DNA of 64,000 nt from Chimonanthus salicifolius (lineage: Eukaryota > Streptophyta > Magnoliopsida > Laurales > Calycanthaceae): contig CM023535.1 of assembly GCA_013350335.1 (NCBI GenBank), positions 37,508,069 to 37,572,068 of the forward strand, in the 5' to 3' direction. This document shows positions 24,118 through 35,900 of the stretch, piece after piece. The translations under genes and the position numbers were made by a program. Numbering within the stretch: position 1 is the first letter of the stretch; the number at the start of each line of letters is the position of its first letter. Below the pieces are notes generated by a model that saw only the letters and a list, made by a program, of their open reading frames with translations, had not been told where the DNA came from and ran no database searches.

Positions 24118-27100
24118 GTTTGGGTTTAGGGTTTAGGGTTTAGGGTTTAGACTTTAGGCTTTAGGGTTTAGAGTTTTAGGTTTTTAGCATTTTAGTAGTT
24201 TAGAGATTTGGATTTAATGTTTACGGTTTTAGATTATTAGGGTTTAGGGTTTTCGATTTTAGGAATTTAGGTTTAGGGTTTAGGGTTTTAGGGCTTTAAG
24301 GTTTAGGCTTTTACGGTTTAGAGTTTAGGGTTTAGGGTTTTAGGGGTTAAGGGTTAAGGGTTTAAGGTTCTGGGTTTTGGGTTTTAGGGGTTTTGGTTTT
24401 TGGATATAGGGTTTAGGGTTTAGGGTTTAGGGTTTAGGGTTTAGGGTTTAGAGTTTTAGGGTTTTTGGTTTTAGGGTTTAGGGTTTTACGGTTTAGGGTT
24501 TTAGGTTTTAGGGTTTTACAGTTTTAGGGTTTTACGATTTTCGAGTTTAGGGTTTAGGGTTTACAGTTTTATGTTTTTGGTTTTAGGGTTTAGGGTTTAG
24601 GGTTTTACGGTTTTACGGTTTTTGGGTTTATAGTTTTAGGGTTTTTGGATTTTTTGGTTTATGGTTTTATGGTTTTAGGGTTTAGAGTTTTAGGGTTTAG
24701 GGTTTTAGGGTTTAGGATATTAGGGTTAAGGGTTAAGGGTTTAGGATTTTCGATTTTAGGGTTTAGGGTTTAGAGTTTTATATTTTTGGTTTTAGAGTTT
24801 TAGGGTTTAGGGTTTTCGGTTTTATGGTTTTAGGGTTTATGGTTTATGGTTTTAGGGTTTTGGGGTTGAGGGTTTTAGGGTTTACGGTTTTAGGGTTTAA
24901 GGTTTTAGGGTTTAGGATATTAGGGTGAAGGGTTAAGTGTATTAGGGTTTGAGGGTTTTAGGGTTTAGGGTTTTAGAGTTTTAGGGTTTTTGGGTTTGTG
25001 GTTCTATGGTTTTAGGGTTTAGGGTTTTAGGGTTTACGGTTTTAGGGTTTAGGGTTTTAGGGTTGAGGGTTTAGGATATTAGGGTTAGAGGGTTAAGGGT
25101 TTTAGGGTTAAGGGTATTAGGGTTTGAGCGTTTTAGGGTTTAAGTGTTTTAGTGTTTAGGGTTTTAGGGTTTTAGGGTTTAGAGTTTAGGGTTTTGGGTT
25201 TTAGGGCTTTAGGGTTTTAGGGCTTTAGGGGTTTAGGGTTAAGGGTTTAAGGTTTAAGGTTTAGGGTTTGGGGGGTTTACTATTTTTGAGTTTAGGGTTT
25301 TATGTTTTTAAGGTTTTAATGGTTTAGGGTTTAGTGTTTTAGGGTTTTAAGGTTTTATGGTTTAAGGTTTAGGGTTTTAGGGTTTTAGGGTTTAGGGTTT
25401 AGGGGTTTTAAGGGTTTACTTTTTAGGGTTTAGGATTTAGGGTTTAGGGTTTTAGGGTTAAAGGTTTAGGGTGTTAGGGTTTTAAGGGTTTAGGATTTTA
25501 GGGTTTCAGGGTTTAGGGTTTAGGGTTTATCGTTTTTGGGTTTAGGGTTTTAGGGGTTTGGGGTGTTAGGGTTTTAGGCGTTTAGGGTTTGAGGGCTTAG
25601 CGGTTTGGGTTTAGGGTTTACGTTTTAGGGTTTAGCGTTTTAGTAGTTTAGGGTTTTGGATTTAGGGTTTACAGTTTTGGGGTATTAGGGTTTAGGGTTT
25701 TGGGTTTTTGGAATTTAGGGTTGACGGTTTAGGATATTAGGGTTAGAGGGTTGAGGGTTATAGGGTTAAGGGTATTATGGTTTGAGGGTTTTAGGGTTTA
25801 AGGTTTTTGGGTCTTGGATTTAGGGTTTTACGGTTTATGGGTTTAGGGGATTAGGGTTTTAGGGTTTTAGGGGTATTGGGTTTTAGGATTTAGGGTTTAG
25901 GGTATTGGGTTTAGGGTTGGGTTTGGGGTTTTAGGGTTTGGGATTTAGGGTTTAGGGTTTTAGGGTTTATGGGTTTAGGGTGTAGGGTTTAGGATTTAGT
26001 GTTTTAGGGTTTAGGATTTAGGGTTTCGGGTTTTTGTGTTTTAGGGTTTAGTGTAGGGTTTTTTAGTTTGAGGGTTTAAGGTTTAGGGTTTAGGGTTTAG
26101 GGTTTTAGGTTTTAGGGTTTAGCGTTTAGGGTTTTAGGGTTTAGGGTTTTAGAGGTTTACGATTTAGGGTTTTTTGTTTGGGGTTTAGGGTTTAGGGTTT
26201 GAGGTGTTTACGATTTAGGGTTTCGGGTTTTAGGCTTTTAGGGTTTAGGGTTTTGGGTTTGGGGGTTTTAAGGTCATAGGGTTTTAGGGTTTTGGGTGGT
26301 TTTAGGTTTTTAGGGTTTATCGTTTTTGGACTTTTTGTTTAGGGTTTAGGGTTTTAGGTTCTTAGGTTTTAGGGTTTAGGGTTTTAGGGTTTTAGGGGCT
26401 TAGGGTTTAGGGATTAGGGTTTAGGGTTTTAGGGTTTTAGGGTCTTAGGGTTTAGGGTTTTTGGGTTTTAGGGTCTTAAGGTTTAGGGTTTTTGGGTTTT
26501 AGGAATTTAGGGTTTAGGGTTAGGGTTTTTGGGTTTAGGGTATTAGGGTTTAGGGGTAAAGGCTTAGGGTTTCGGATTTTAGGGTTTTAGAGTTTAAGTT
26601 TTAATGTTTATGATTTTAGGGTTTTAGGGTTTAGGGTTTAGGGTTTAGGGTTTTAAAGGTTTTGGATTTTAGGGTTTTAGAGTTTCGGGTTTAGGGTTTA
26701 AGGTTTTACGGTTTTAGGTTTTAGGGTTTTAGGGTTTTATGGTTTAGGGTTTAGGGTTTAGGGTTAGGGTTTCGGGTTCTAAGGTTTTAGGGTTTACGGT
26801 AGGTTTTAGGGTTTAGGGTTTAGGGTTAAAGGGATTTAGGGTTTTAGTTGTTTAGGGTTTTAGGGTTTAGGGTTTATGGTTTAGGTTTTTGGGTATTGGG
26901 TTTAGGGTTTTGCGTTGAGGGTTTAAGGTTTAGGGTTTTAGGGTTTTTGCGTTTAAGGATTTTAGGATTACGGGTTTAGTGTGTAGGGTTTTAGGGTTTA
27001 AGGGGTTCAGGGTTAAGTGTTTAGGGTTTATTGTTTTAGGATTTAGGGTTTATGGTTTTTTGGTTTAGGGTTTTAGGGGTTTATGGTGTTAGGGTTTTTA

Positions 27101-29293
27101 GCGTTTAGGGTTTTAGGGTTTAGCGGTTAGGGTTTAGGGTTTACGTTTTAGGGTTTAGGCTTTTAGGTTTTTAACGTTTTAGTGGTTTAGGGTTTAGGAT
27201 TTAGGGTTTACGGTTTTAGTGTATTAGGGTTTAGGGTTTTGGGTTTTGGGTTTTAGGGATTTAAGGTTTAGGGTTTTAGGGTTTTACGGTTTATGGTTTA
27301 GGTTTTAGGGTTTTAGGGTTTTAGGGTTTTGGGGTTTAGGGTTTAGGGGTTTTAAGGGTTTAGTGTTTTAGGGTTTAGGTTTTAAGGTTTAGGGTGTTAG
27401 GGTTTTGTGTTTTGGGTTTTAAGGGTTTAGGATTTTAGGGTTTAGGGTTTAGGTTTAAAGGGTTTTGGGTTTTATGGTTTTGGGGTTTAGGTTTTAGGGT
27501 TTAGGGTTTAGGGGTTTTTAGGGTTTACTGTTTTAGGGTTTAGGATTTAGGGTTTAGGGTTCTAAGGGTTTAGGGTTTAGGGTAGGTTTTAGGGTTTTAG
27601 AGTTTAGGGTTTATGGTTTAGGTTTTAAGGTTTTAGGTTTAGGGTTTAGCATTGAGGGTTTAAGGTTTAGGGTTTTAGGGTTTTAGGGTTTAAGGGTTTT
27701 AGGATTAAGGGTTTAGTGTTTAGGGTTTTAGGGTTTAAGGGGTTGAAGGTTAAGGGTTTAGGGTTTATTGTTTTAGGGGTTTATGGTTTTTGGGTTTAGG
27801 GTTTAGGGTTTAGGGTTTTAGTGGTTTATGGCTTAGGGTTTTAGGGTTTTAGTGTTTTACGGTTTAGGGTTTTATGGTTTTATGGTTTTAGGGTTTAGGG
27901 ATTAGGGATTTTAAGGGTTTAGTGTTTTAAGGTTTAGGGTTTAGGTTTTAAGGTTTAGGGTGTTAGGGTTTTAGTGGTTTAGGGTTTTAGGGTTTCGGGG
28001 TTTAGGGTTTAGGGTTTAGGGTTTAGGATTTAGGGTTTATGGTTTTTGGGTTTAGGGTTTTAGGGATTTAGGGTGTTAGGGTTTTAGGCGTTTTGGGTTT
28101 TAGGGCTTAGCGGTTTGGGTTTAAGGTTTAGGGTTTAGGTTTTAGAGTTTAGGGTTTTTAGCGTTTTAGTAGTTTAGGGTTTTAGGGGTTTAGGGTGTTA
28201 TGGTTTAGCGGTTTAGGATTTAGGGTTTACGGTTTTAGGGTATTAGGGTGTAGGGGTTTGGGTTTTACAGATTTAGGGTTTAGGGTTTAGGGTTTTAGGG
28301 TTTTAGGGTTTTAGGGTTTAGGGTTTTACGGTTTAGGGTTTTAGGGGTTAAGGGTTAAGGGCTTAGGGTTTAGGTTTTTAGGTTTTAAGGGTTTAGGGTT
28401 TTAGGGTTTAGGGGCTAGGTATAAGTCCTTAGGGTTTTACGGTTTTAGGGTTTAGGGTTTAGGGGTTTTAAGGGTTTAATGTTTTAGGGTTGAGGGTTTT
28501 ATGGTTTAAGGTTTAGGGTGTTAGGGTTTTAGGGTTTTAGGGTTTCAGGGTTCAGGGTTTAGGGGTTTATGGTTTTAGGGGTTTAGGGTGTTAGGGTATA
28601 ACAGTTTGGGTTTAGGGTTTAGTGTTTTAGGGTCTTAGTGTTTTAATGGTTTATTGTTTAGGATTTAGGGTTTACGGTTTTGGGGTATTAGGGTCTAGGG
28701 TTTTGGGTTTTAGGGATTTAGGGTTTAGGGTTTAGGGTTTTAGGGTTTAAGGATTTAGGGCCTTAGGGTTTTAGGGGTTAAGGGTTTTAAGGGTTAAGGG
28801 TTAAGGGATTAGAGTTTAGGGTTTTGGGTTTTAGGGGTTTAGGGTTTAGGGTTTAGGGTTTAGGTTAATGGGTTTAGGGTTTTACGGTTTATGGTTCAGG
28901 GTTTAGAGTTTTAGGTTTTTTTTAAGGTTTTAGGGTTTACGGTTTAGGATTTTACGGTCTTAGGGTTTTAGGTTTTAGGGTTTTACGGTTTTAGGGTTTT
29001 AGGGTTTAGGGTTTAGGGTTTAGGGTTTAGGGTTTAGAGTTTTAGGGTTTTTGGTTTTAGAGTTCTAGGGTTTAGGGTTTGATGGTTTAGGGTATTAGGT
29101 TTGATGGTTTCAGGGTTTTAGGGTTTAGGGTTTAGGGTTTTTGGGTTTTGGGTTTAAGGTTTTAGGGTGTTAAGGGTAAGGGTTTTAGGGTTTAGGGTTT
29201 AGGATATTAGGGTTAAAGGGTTAAGGGTTTTAGGGTTTAGGGTTTAGGATATTAGGGTTAGAGGGTTAAGGGTTTTAGGGTTAAGGGTATTAG
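24118..29293 (+). repeat. Degenerate telomere-like array, block 4
   Basis: This is a 5.2-kb TTTAGGG/TTTTAGGG-derived array with the G-rich strand on +. A cassette with GGATATTAGGGTTAGAGGG then TTAAGGG recurs at about 25075, 25735, 29205 and 29255. No gene, promoter or structured RNA can be recognised. Confidence 0.93.
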
Positions 29294-29989
29294 TGCAACG
29301 CCCGCCCCTTTTCACCGAAAATCAGAGTCTAATTTTTTTTTTTTTTTTTTGAATTAAGAGGTGACAAAGGGCGCGGACGTCACGACGCGAGTTAAGTCTG
29401 AGCTTATAAAGCCCGGCCCTTAACTAGCCAACCCTACAGGTGCGTGGAACGGAGTCCACAGAGAATGGTTCACCCGTAGAAGTAAGCTCGAGGAATAATA
29501 CATTAAATGCGGAATGATAATAGATACTATCCTACCAATTTTTCTAGATAGCAGGGAAGATTTCATCGTTTAATTACCAGAATGCCATAACATCATATGT
29601 CTACAATAAAATCCAAAACATAGCAATAAGTCTAAAGTATTACATTTCCAATAAGCTAGGCTACTCAAATACATTTCCTAAAATAAACTTAAATAAAGTA
29701 AATAGTCCGCCTCCCCATGCTCCTAAGCTTGGCTCCCGTCTCGTCCTTCTACTCCGGCATTTCCTGCGTTATCAGCTAGGGTAGAAGTAGGGCGTTAGAC
29801 CACGCGCCCAGTAGGACTCCGAGTAGGGCTAGCACATGGATTAGTGATAACAAGCATACCGATAATAATATAGTGAAAACTGGTAGGCAATCATATAATG
29901 AAACTATAAAGTGAATGCCATGCCATGGGTGTCTGTGGTATGAATCCCACCCATCATCCCCACCATCATGGTGTCATATCCCCTTTGAC

Positions 29990-30294
29990 GGAAAAACCTC
30001 GTCAAGATATATCCAATCATAAAATATCCCCCTTGACGGCAAAGCCTCGTCAAGGTGTCCCCATGCCTGTTCTCGGTCGCCCCGGCGGAGCATGGACTCC
30101 GGTTATAGCCTATCAGGCTAACCCCATGCCTGTTCTCGGTCGCCCCGACGGAGCATGGACTCCGGTTATAGCCTATCAGGCTAACCCCATGCATGTTCTC
30201 GGTCACCCCGACGGAGCATGGACTCCGGTTATAGCCTATCAGGCTATCCCTATGCCTGTTCTCGGTCGCCCCGACGGAGCATGGACTCCGGTTC
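29990..30294 (-). repeat. Stem-loop array of LTR 4, four-unit version
   Basis: Four copies of the CGGAG-6-CTCCG unit lie about 60 bp apart between 30075 and 30294, the highest number among these LTRs. One copy reads CCGGCGGAG, where the others read CCGACGGAG. Two CTTGACG-type stem-loops lie upstream on + coordinates (about 29992-30006 and 30030-30053). Frames of 100 and 140 codons across this block follow the repeat period and share no known domain. Confidence 0.83.
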
Positions 30295-31140
30295 CTTTAT
30301 ATTCCTGCCCATGCCATGCAAGAGATGTAATGCATTATGCTATGTAATATGTATAATCCATAGTCATAATATAGAATTCATAACTTGGCATATAATTCAT
30401 AATCTTGCATTATGCCATATAAGATACATAAACCATGATCTTAAAATTCATCATATAATAAACCATAAAATTCCCAAAATAAATCAAAGAAACCATCACA
30501 CAATCCACGGCTTACAAAAGGGTAGGAATCCTACCAAATACCGACTCGCGTTCTTCTTTTTCATTTTCGTCCGATAATCCGGCTATCGACATGCGTACTG
30601 CTCGCGATATCCAATACCTTATTACACACACATAATCAGTCCATATTTTAACTATTTCTAAGCCCATTAATCATTTCCAAGTCCATATGAAAAATCGGTC
30701 ACTATTTAGGTTTTGTGGGTCCCATTTAATCCATTACATATTTTAATTACACGAGTCTAACAATCAACCTCCTGGGCTTTGTTTAACCGTACATAAACTT
30801 ATTACTTAGTGCCCCTAAATCCATGGTCCTCTCCCATGGAGTTCTTGAACTTGGCCAATAATTACGGTTCTGCCACTACCCCTTCTCCATGGTTAATCAC
30901 TCATTCACCCTTGCCTAACTAAGTTCATAATTAATCATTAATTCAATCCCTTAATGACCCATTTAATCATGACATAACATCATTAAAATTAGCCCTTTAA
31001 TTAACCTAACCCTTATTCATTTAAACCCATACAAAACCCCATACTTAACCCTTTAATTGGTTAATGGATCATGGGTTTAAAATACCCCATTCATCAAATC
31101 TTCCCATGGGGTTTAACCCATCAAAAGGCTCACAATTGGG

Positions 31141-31177
31141 CCATGGGTTCGGCCATACACCATGGCCGAACCCATGG
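31141..31177. other. LTR palindrome, perfect 16-bp arms
   Basis: CCATGGGTTCGGCCAT, then ACACC, then the exact complement. It is the same element as at 11404-11440 with its centre inverted, as expected for the reverse orientation. Confidence 0.88.
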
Positions 31178-32497
31178 TTCATTGTTCATTATTCATTTGT
31201 AACCCTTAAGACCATGAATGACCATTAACCTTTCTCTATGGATTCCCTCACTTACAACCCTTAAAAAAATTCCTTAACATAGACCCATTTAAAACTTTTA
31301 AACCATCAACACCTTTGCATATTCTTGATTCTTAAAAACCCTTAAGATACCCAACCTTTCCTTCATGCATGCATACATAATCCTTTAACATTTCACTAAC
31401 ATTCCATCATTCACAACTTAAGCTCTAAAATCATAATTCATCCTCCAAATTTTTAACCTTAAACCCCCATTATAATTTCCTCAATTACCTACATTTAATC
31501 ATTTTAAACCCTAAAATCATTAACCACCCTCATTGTCTCCCATTCTTATAAACCCTAATAATTAACCCAATCATCTACCATGGGGTTCAGCCATGCTACA
31601 TGGCCGACCCCTATGGTCCATTTACCTCTTCAACCTCCCCATATAACCATGCTTAATCAATTTCACCACATAATGTCCTTAATGTATTTATTCTTCCTTA
31701 ACCTAATTTATCCACTTTGTTCATTTTTCATTTCATCTTTTGTATGGATTTTAAATCCAAGGCCATGATATTTTTGGCCACCTTAAATCCAAGAAATGGA
31801 CCCATTTCTAAACCTCTTAGACCCTAAGAAAAATTTAATCTCTTGTTTAGAAAATACTTACGATCCGACGCCTCCTCCGACTTTCGTTACTCCCGTCGGC
31901 TTCCTTAACCTTCTTTCTTCTCCTTCTCCTTTGTTGGTTGGCTAAAATGCTTAATCAATGGTGAAAACCCCCAAGCTTGGGTTTGGCCATGGTAGGGTTA
32001 GATTTGAGAGAGGGAGAGGAGAGGATGGAGATGAGAAATAAAATTCTATGGCTTGATCTTGGATTGATGGCCAAGCTTACACCTTTCTCCTCTCTTTTCT
32101 TCCAAGCTTTTCTTCTACTTTCTCTTGGTTTTCTTCCTTTCCTTCTCCTTGGGTGTGGGACGTTAATGAGAGAGATGAAAAGAGGGAGAGAGTGAAAGAA
32201 CTCGTTGGAATGGAGAGAATGAGATGAAAAGTCATCTCATCTCTTGGTTGTTTAAGATATACCCACATTAACTCCTCCCACCAACCCATGGGATATTTTT
32301 CCTACTTTATGGTGGTGGTTGGGATAACCACCACCCTAGCCAACGTGTTTGGTGTTTAGAAAGGGTTGGTTTTGATCTTCCATTGACCATTTGACCACCA
32401 CTTAATTAGATTAATTAATTAGTTAATTGGATCATTACTTAGGTTAATTTAATTCCCATTTAATTTAATTCCATTAAATTTCTTCCATGAAATCCAC

Positions 32498-32522
32498 CCA
32501 TGGTTGACCAAGTCAACCATGG
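32498..32522. other. Conserved LTR palindrome, 11-bp arms
   Basis: CCATGGTTGAC and its complement flank CAA. It is the reverse-orientation counterpart of the LTR 2 and LTR 3 palindromes. A GGCCGGCC half-palindrome lies directly beside it, as in LTR 1 to LTR 3. Confidence 0.85.
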
Positions 32523-32952
32523 TGGCCGGCCCCACCAATTCTTGGTCCACACGCCACCTCACTTGGTGAGGTGGAGGTGGGTCCCATTTGGCCATGTCAC
32601 CTAGGTTATTCCATCACCAACTTAGGTGATTCAAATTTCATTAAGTCCATTCCACTAGTTGGATCACCATTGGGCCCATGGCCCAATGACACTCACCCCT
32701 ATCCATTTACCTTAGGGCGTACACCATCTTGATCCATTGGGTCCCCAAGTGGGTATTGGGCCCAATTTGACCATCCTTGGCCCAATTGACCATTTAAATG
32801 AATTAAATCTAATCCATGGTTCATTGGGCCATACTTGGGCCTTTGTCCAAATTTTGGTCCATTTACCATTTATTCCATCAATTTTTCCCAATTTCCATCA
32901 TTAAATAATAATATCCACCTATATATTGATTTACAAATTCCGGGCCATTACA

Positions 32953-35900
32953 ATTAGGGTTTGAGGGGTTTAGGGTTTTAAGGTTTAGGGCTTTGGGTTT
33001 TTGGGTTTTTGGGTTTTGGGGTTTAGGGTTTATGGGTTTTGGGGTTTAGGTTTTTAGGTTTTGGGGTTTAGGGTTTAGGGTTTTTGATTTTAAGGGTTTA
33101 AGGGTTTAGGTTTTTAGGGTTTAGCATTTGGGGTTTAGGTTAACGGGTTTAGGGCTTTACGGTTTGTGGTTTAAGGTTTAGGTTTAGACTTTTAGGGTTT
33201 TTGGTTTTAGGGTTTTTGGGTTTAGGGCTTACGGTTTACGGCTTTTGGGTTTTACGATTTTAGGGTTTAGGGTTTAGGGTTTAGGGTTTAGGGTTTAGAG
33301 TTTTAGGGTTTTTGGTTTTAGAGTTTTAGGGTTTAGGGTTTTAGGGTGTTTGGGTTTATGGTTTTATGGTTTTAGGTTTTTAGGGTTTAGGGTTTTAGGG
33401 TTTTGGGGTTTAGGATTTTATGGTTTTGGGGTTTAGGGTTTTATGGTTTTGGGGTTTACGGTTTTAGGATTTAGGGTTTAGGATATTAGGGTTGGAGGGT
33501 TAAGGGTTTTAGGGTTAAGGGTATTTGGGTTTAGGGTTTTTGGGTCTTGCTTTTAAAGTTGTAGGGTTTAAGGGTTTAGGATTTAGGGTTTAGGGTTTAG
33601 GGTTTGGGTTTAGAGTTTTAGGTTTTTAGCGTTTTAGTGGTTTAGGGTTTTGGATTTAGGGTTAACGGTTTTAGTGTATTAGGGTTTAGGTTTTAGGTTT
33701 TAGGGTTTAGGGTTTTAGGTTGTTTGGGTTTTAGTGGTTTAGGGTTAAGGATTTAGGGTTTAGGGTTTCAAAGTTTTAGGGTTTAAGGTTTAGGGTTTTC
33801 GGGTTTAGGGTTTAGGGTTTTAGAGTTTTAGGGTTTAGGGTTTTACGGTTTAGGGTTTTGGGTTTTTGGGGTTAAGGGTTTTAGGTTTGGGGTTTAGGAT
33901 TTTAGGTTTAGGGTTTAGGGTTTAGGGTTTTACGGTTTAGGGTTTAGGGTTTAGGGTTTATAGTTTTAGGGTTTTTGGTTTTAGGGTTTTAGGGTTTAGG
34001 GTTTTACAAATTTAGGGTTTTAGGTTTTAGGGTTTTAAGGTTTTTGGTTTTAGGGTTTTACGGTTTTAGGGTTTAGGGTTTAGGGTTTAGAGTTTTAGGG
34101 TTTTTGGTTTTAGAGTTTAGGGTTTAGGATATTAGGCTTAGAGGGTTAAGGTTCTTAGGGTTAAGGCTATTAGGGTTTGAGGCTTTTAGGGTTTTAGGGT
34201 TTAAGGTTTTTGGGTCTTGGGTTTAAAGTTTTAGGGCTTATGGGTTTAGGGGTTTAGGGTTTTAGGGGTATTGGGTTTTAGGGTTTAGGGTTTACGGTTT
34301 TGGGTTTAGGGTTTAGGGTAAAAGGGATTTAGGGTTTTAGTGTTTAGGCTGTAGGGTTTTAGGGTTTTAGGGGTATTGGGTTTAGGGTTTAGGGTTTTAG
34401 GTTTTTAGGTTTTAGGGTCTTAGGGTTTCGGGGTGTAGGGCTTTAGCGTTTACGGTTTTAGGGTTTACGGTTTACGATATTAGGGTTAGAGGGTTATGGG
34501 TTTTAGCGTTAAGGGTATTAGGGTTTGAAAGTTTTAGGGTTTAAGGTTTTTGGGTCTTGGGGTATTGGGTTTTTGGGTTTAGGGTTTAGGGTTTTTGGGT
34601 TTAGGGTTTAGGGTAAAAGGGTTTTAGGGGTATTGGGTTTAGGGTTTAGGGTTTTAGGGTTTTCGGGTTTTCGGGGTATTTGGTTTGAGTGTTTAGGGTT
34701 TGGGGTTTTCGGTTTAGGGTTTGGGGTTAAAGGGATTTAAGGTTTTAGTGTTTAGGGTTTAGGGTTTTAGCGTTTTAGGGTTTTAGCGTTTTAGGGTTTT
34801 AGGTTTAGGGTTTTTGGGTTTAGGGTTTAGGGTTTTAGGGTTTAGAGTTTAGGGTTTAGGGTTTTCGAGGTTAAGGGTTAAGGGTTTAGGGTTTTGGGTT
34901 TTAGGGGTTTACGGTTTTAGGTTTAGGTTTTAGGGTTTAGGGTTTAGGGTTTAGAGTTTTAGGGTTTTTGGTTTTCGGGTTTAGGGTTAGGGTTTAGGGT
35001 TTAGTGTTTAGGGTTTTTGGCCTAGGGTTTTAGGGTTTTACGTTTTAGAGTTTTGGGTTTTAAGGTTTTTGGGTTTTAGGTTTTAGGATTTAGGGTTTAG
35101 GGTTTTAGGGTTTTAGGGGTTTAGGGTTTGGGGTTTACGGTTTAGGGTTTTAACGTTTAGGGTTTAGGGTTTAGGGTTTTATGGTTGTAAGATTTAGGGT
35201 TTTAGGGTTTTAGTGTTTTAGGGGTTTAGGATTTTAGGGTTTTGGGTTTTAGGGTAGGGTTTAGGGTTTAAGGATTTTAAGGTTTAGGGTTTTAGGGTTT
35301 TAAGGTTTAGGGTGTCGGGTTTAGGGTTTAGCGTTTGGGGTTTACAGTTTTAGGGTTTAGGGTTTAGGGTTTACAGTTTTGGATTTAGGGTTTAGGGTTT
35401 TAGGGTTTAGGGTTTAGGGTAAAGGATTTAGGGTTTTAGTCTTTTAGAGTTTTAGGGTTTAGGGTTTCGGGTCTAAGGGTTTTAGTGTTTAGGGGTTTAG
35501 GGGTTTAGGGTTTTAGGGTTATAGGGTGTAAGGGTTTTTGGGTTTAGGGGTTTAAGGGTTTAGGGTTTAGGGTTTAGGGTTTAGTGTTAAGTGTTTGACG
35601 GTTTTATGGTTTTAGGGATTTAGGGTTTAGGGTTCAGGGTTTAGGGTTTAGGGTTTAGGGTTTAGGGTTTAGGGTTTATGGTTTTGGGTTTAGTTTTAGC
35701 GTTTAGGGTTTTAGGGTTTTAGGATTTTAGCGTATAGGGTTTAGGGTTTGGGGTTTTGGCTTTTGGCTTTTAGGATTTTAGGGTTTAGGGTTTAGAGTTT
35801 TAGGGTTTTATGGTTATTGGATTTAGGGTTTTAGGAGTTGAGAGGGATTTAGGGTTTTAGGATTTTAGGGTTTTGTGTTTTAGGGTAGGGTTTCGGATTT

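Larger units (their letters stand above)
29294..32952 (-). mobile_element. Solo LTR 4, same family, reverse orientation, 3.66 kb
   Basis: Read on the - strand it begins TGTAATGGCC and ends GGGCGTTGCA, where the others end GTTACA. The flanks are ATTAG on both sides, a perfect 5-bp target duplication. All family landmarks appear in reverse order: A-rich tract near 29330-29350, stem-loop array near 29990-30290, CpG-rich patch near 30540-30610, long palindromes, and the U3 palindrome near 32510. It is the only copy in this window inserted against the polarity of the telomere-like array, so insertion was not strand-locked. Confidence 0.9.

Noticed and set aside
29925..30347. A 140-codon frame in LTR 4 and similar frames in the other LTR stem-loop arrays
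   Set aside because: It lies across tandem 60-bp hairpin units in an LTR. Matching frames exist on both strands, so it is repeat-driven.
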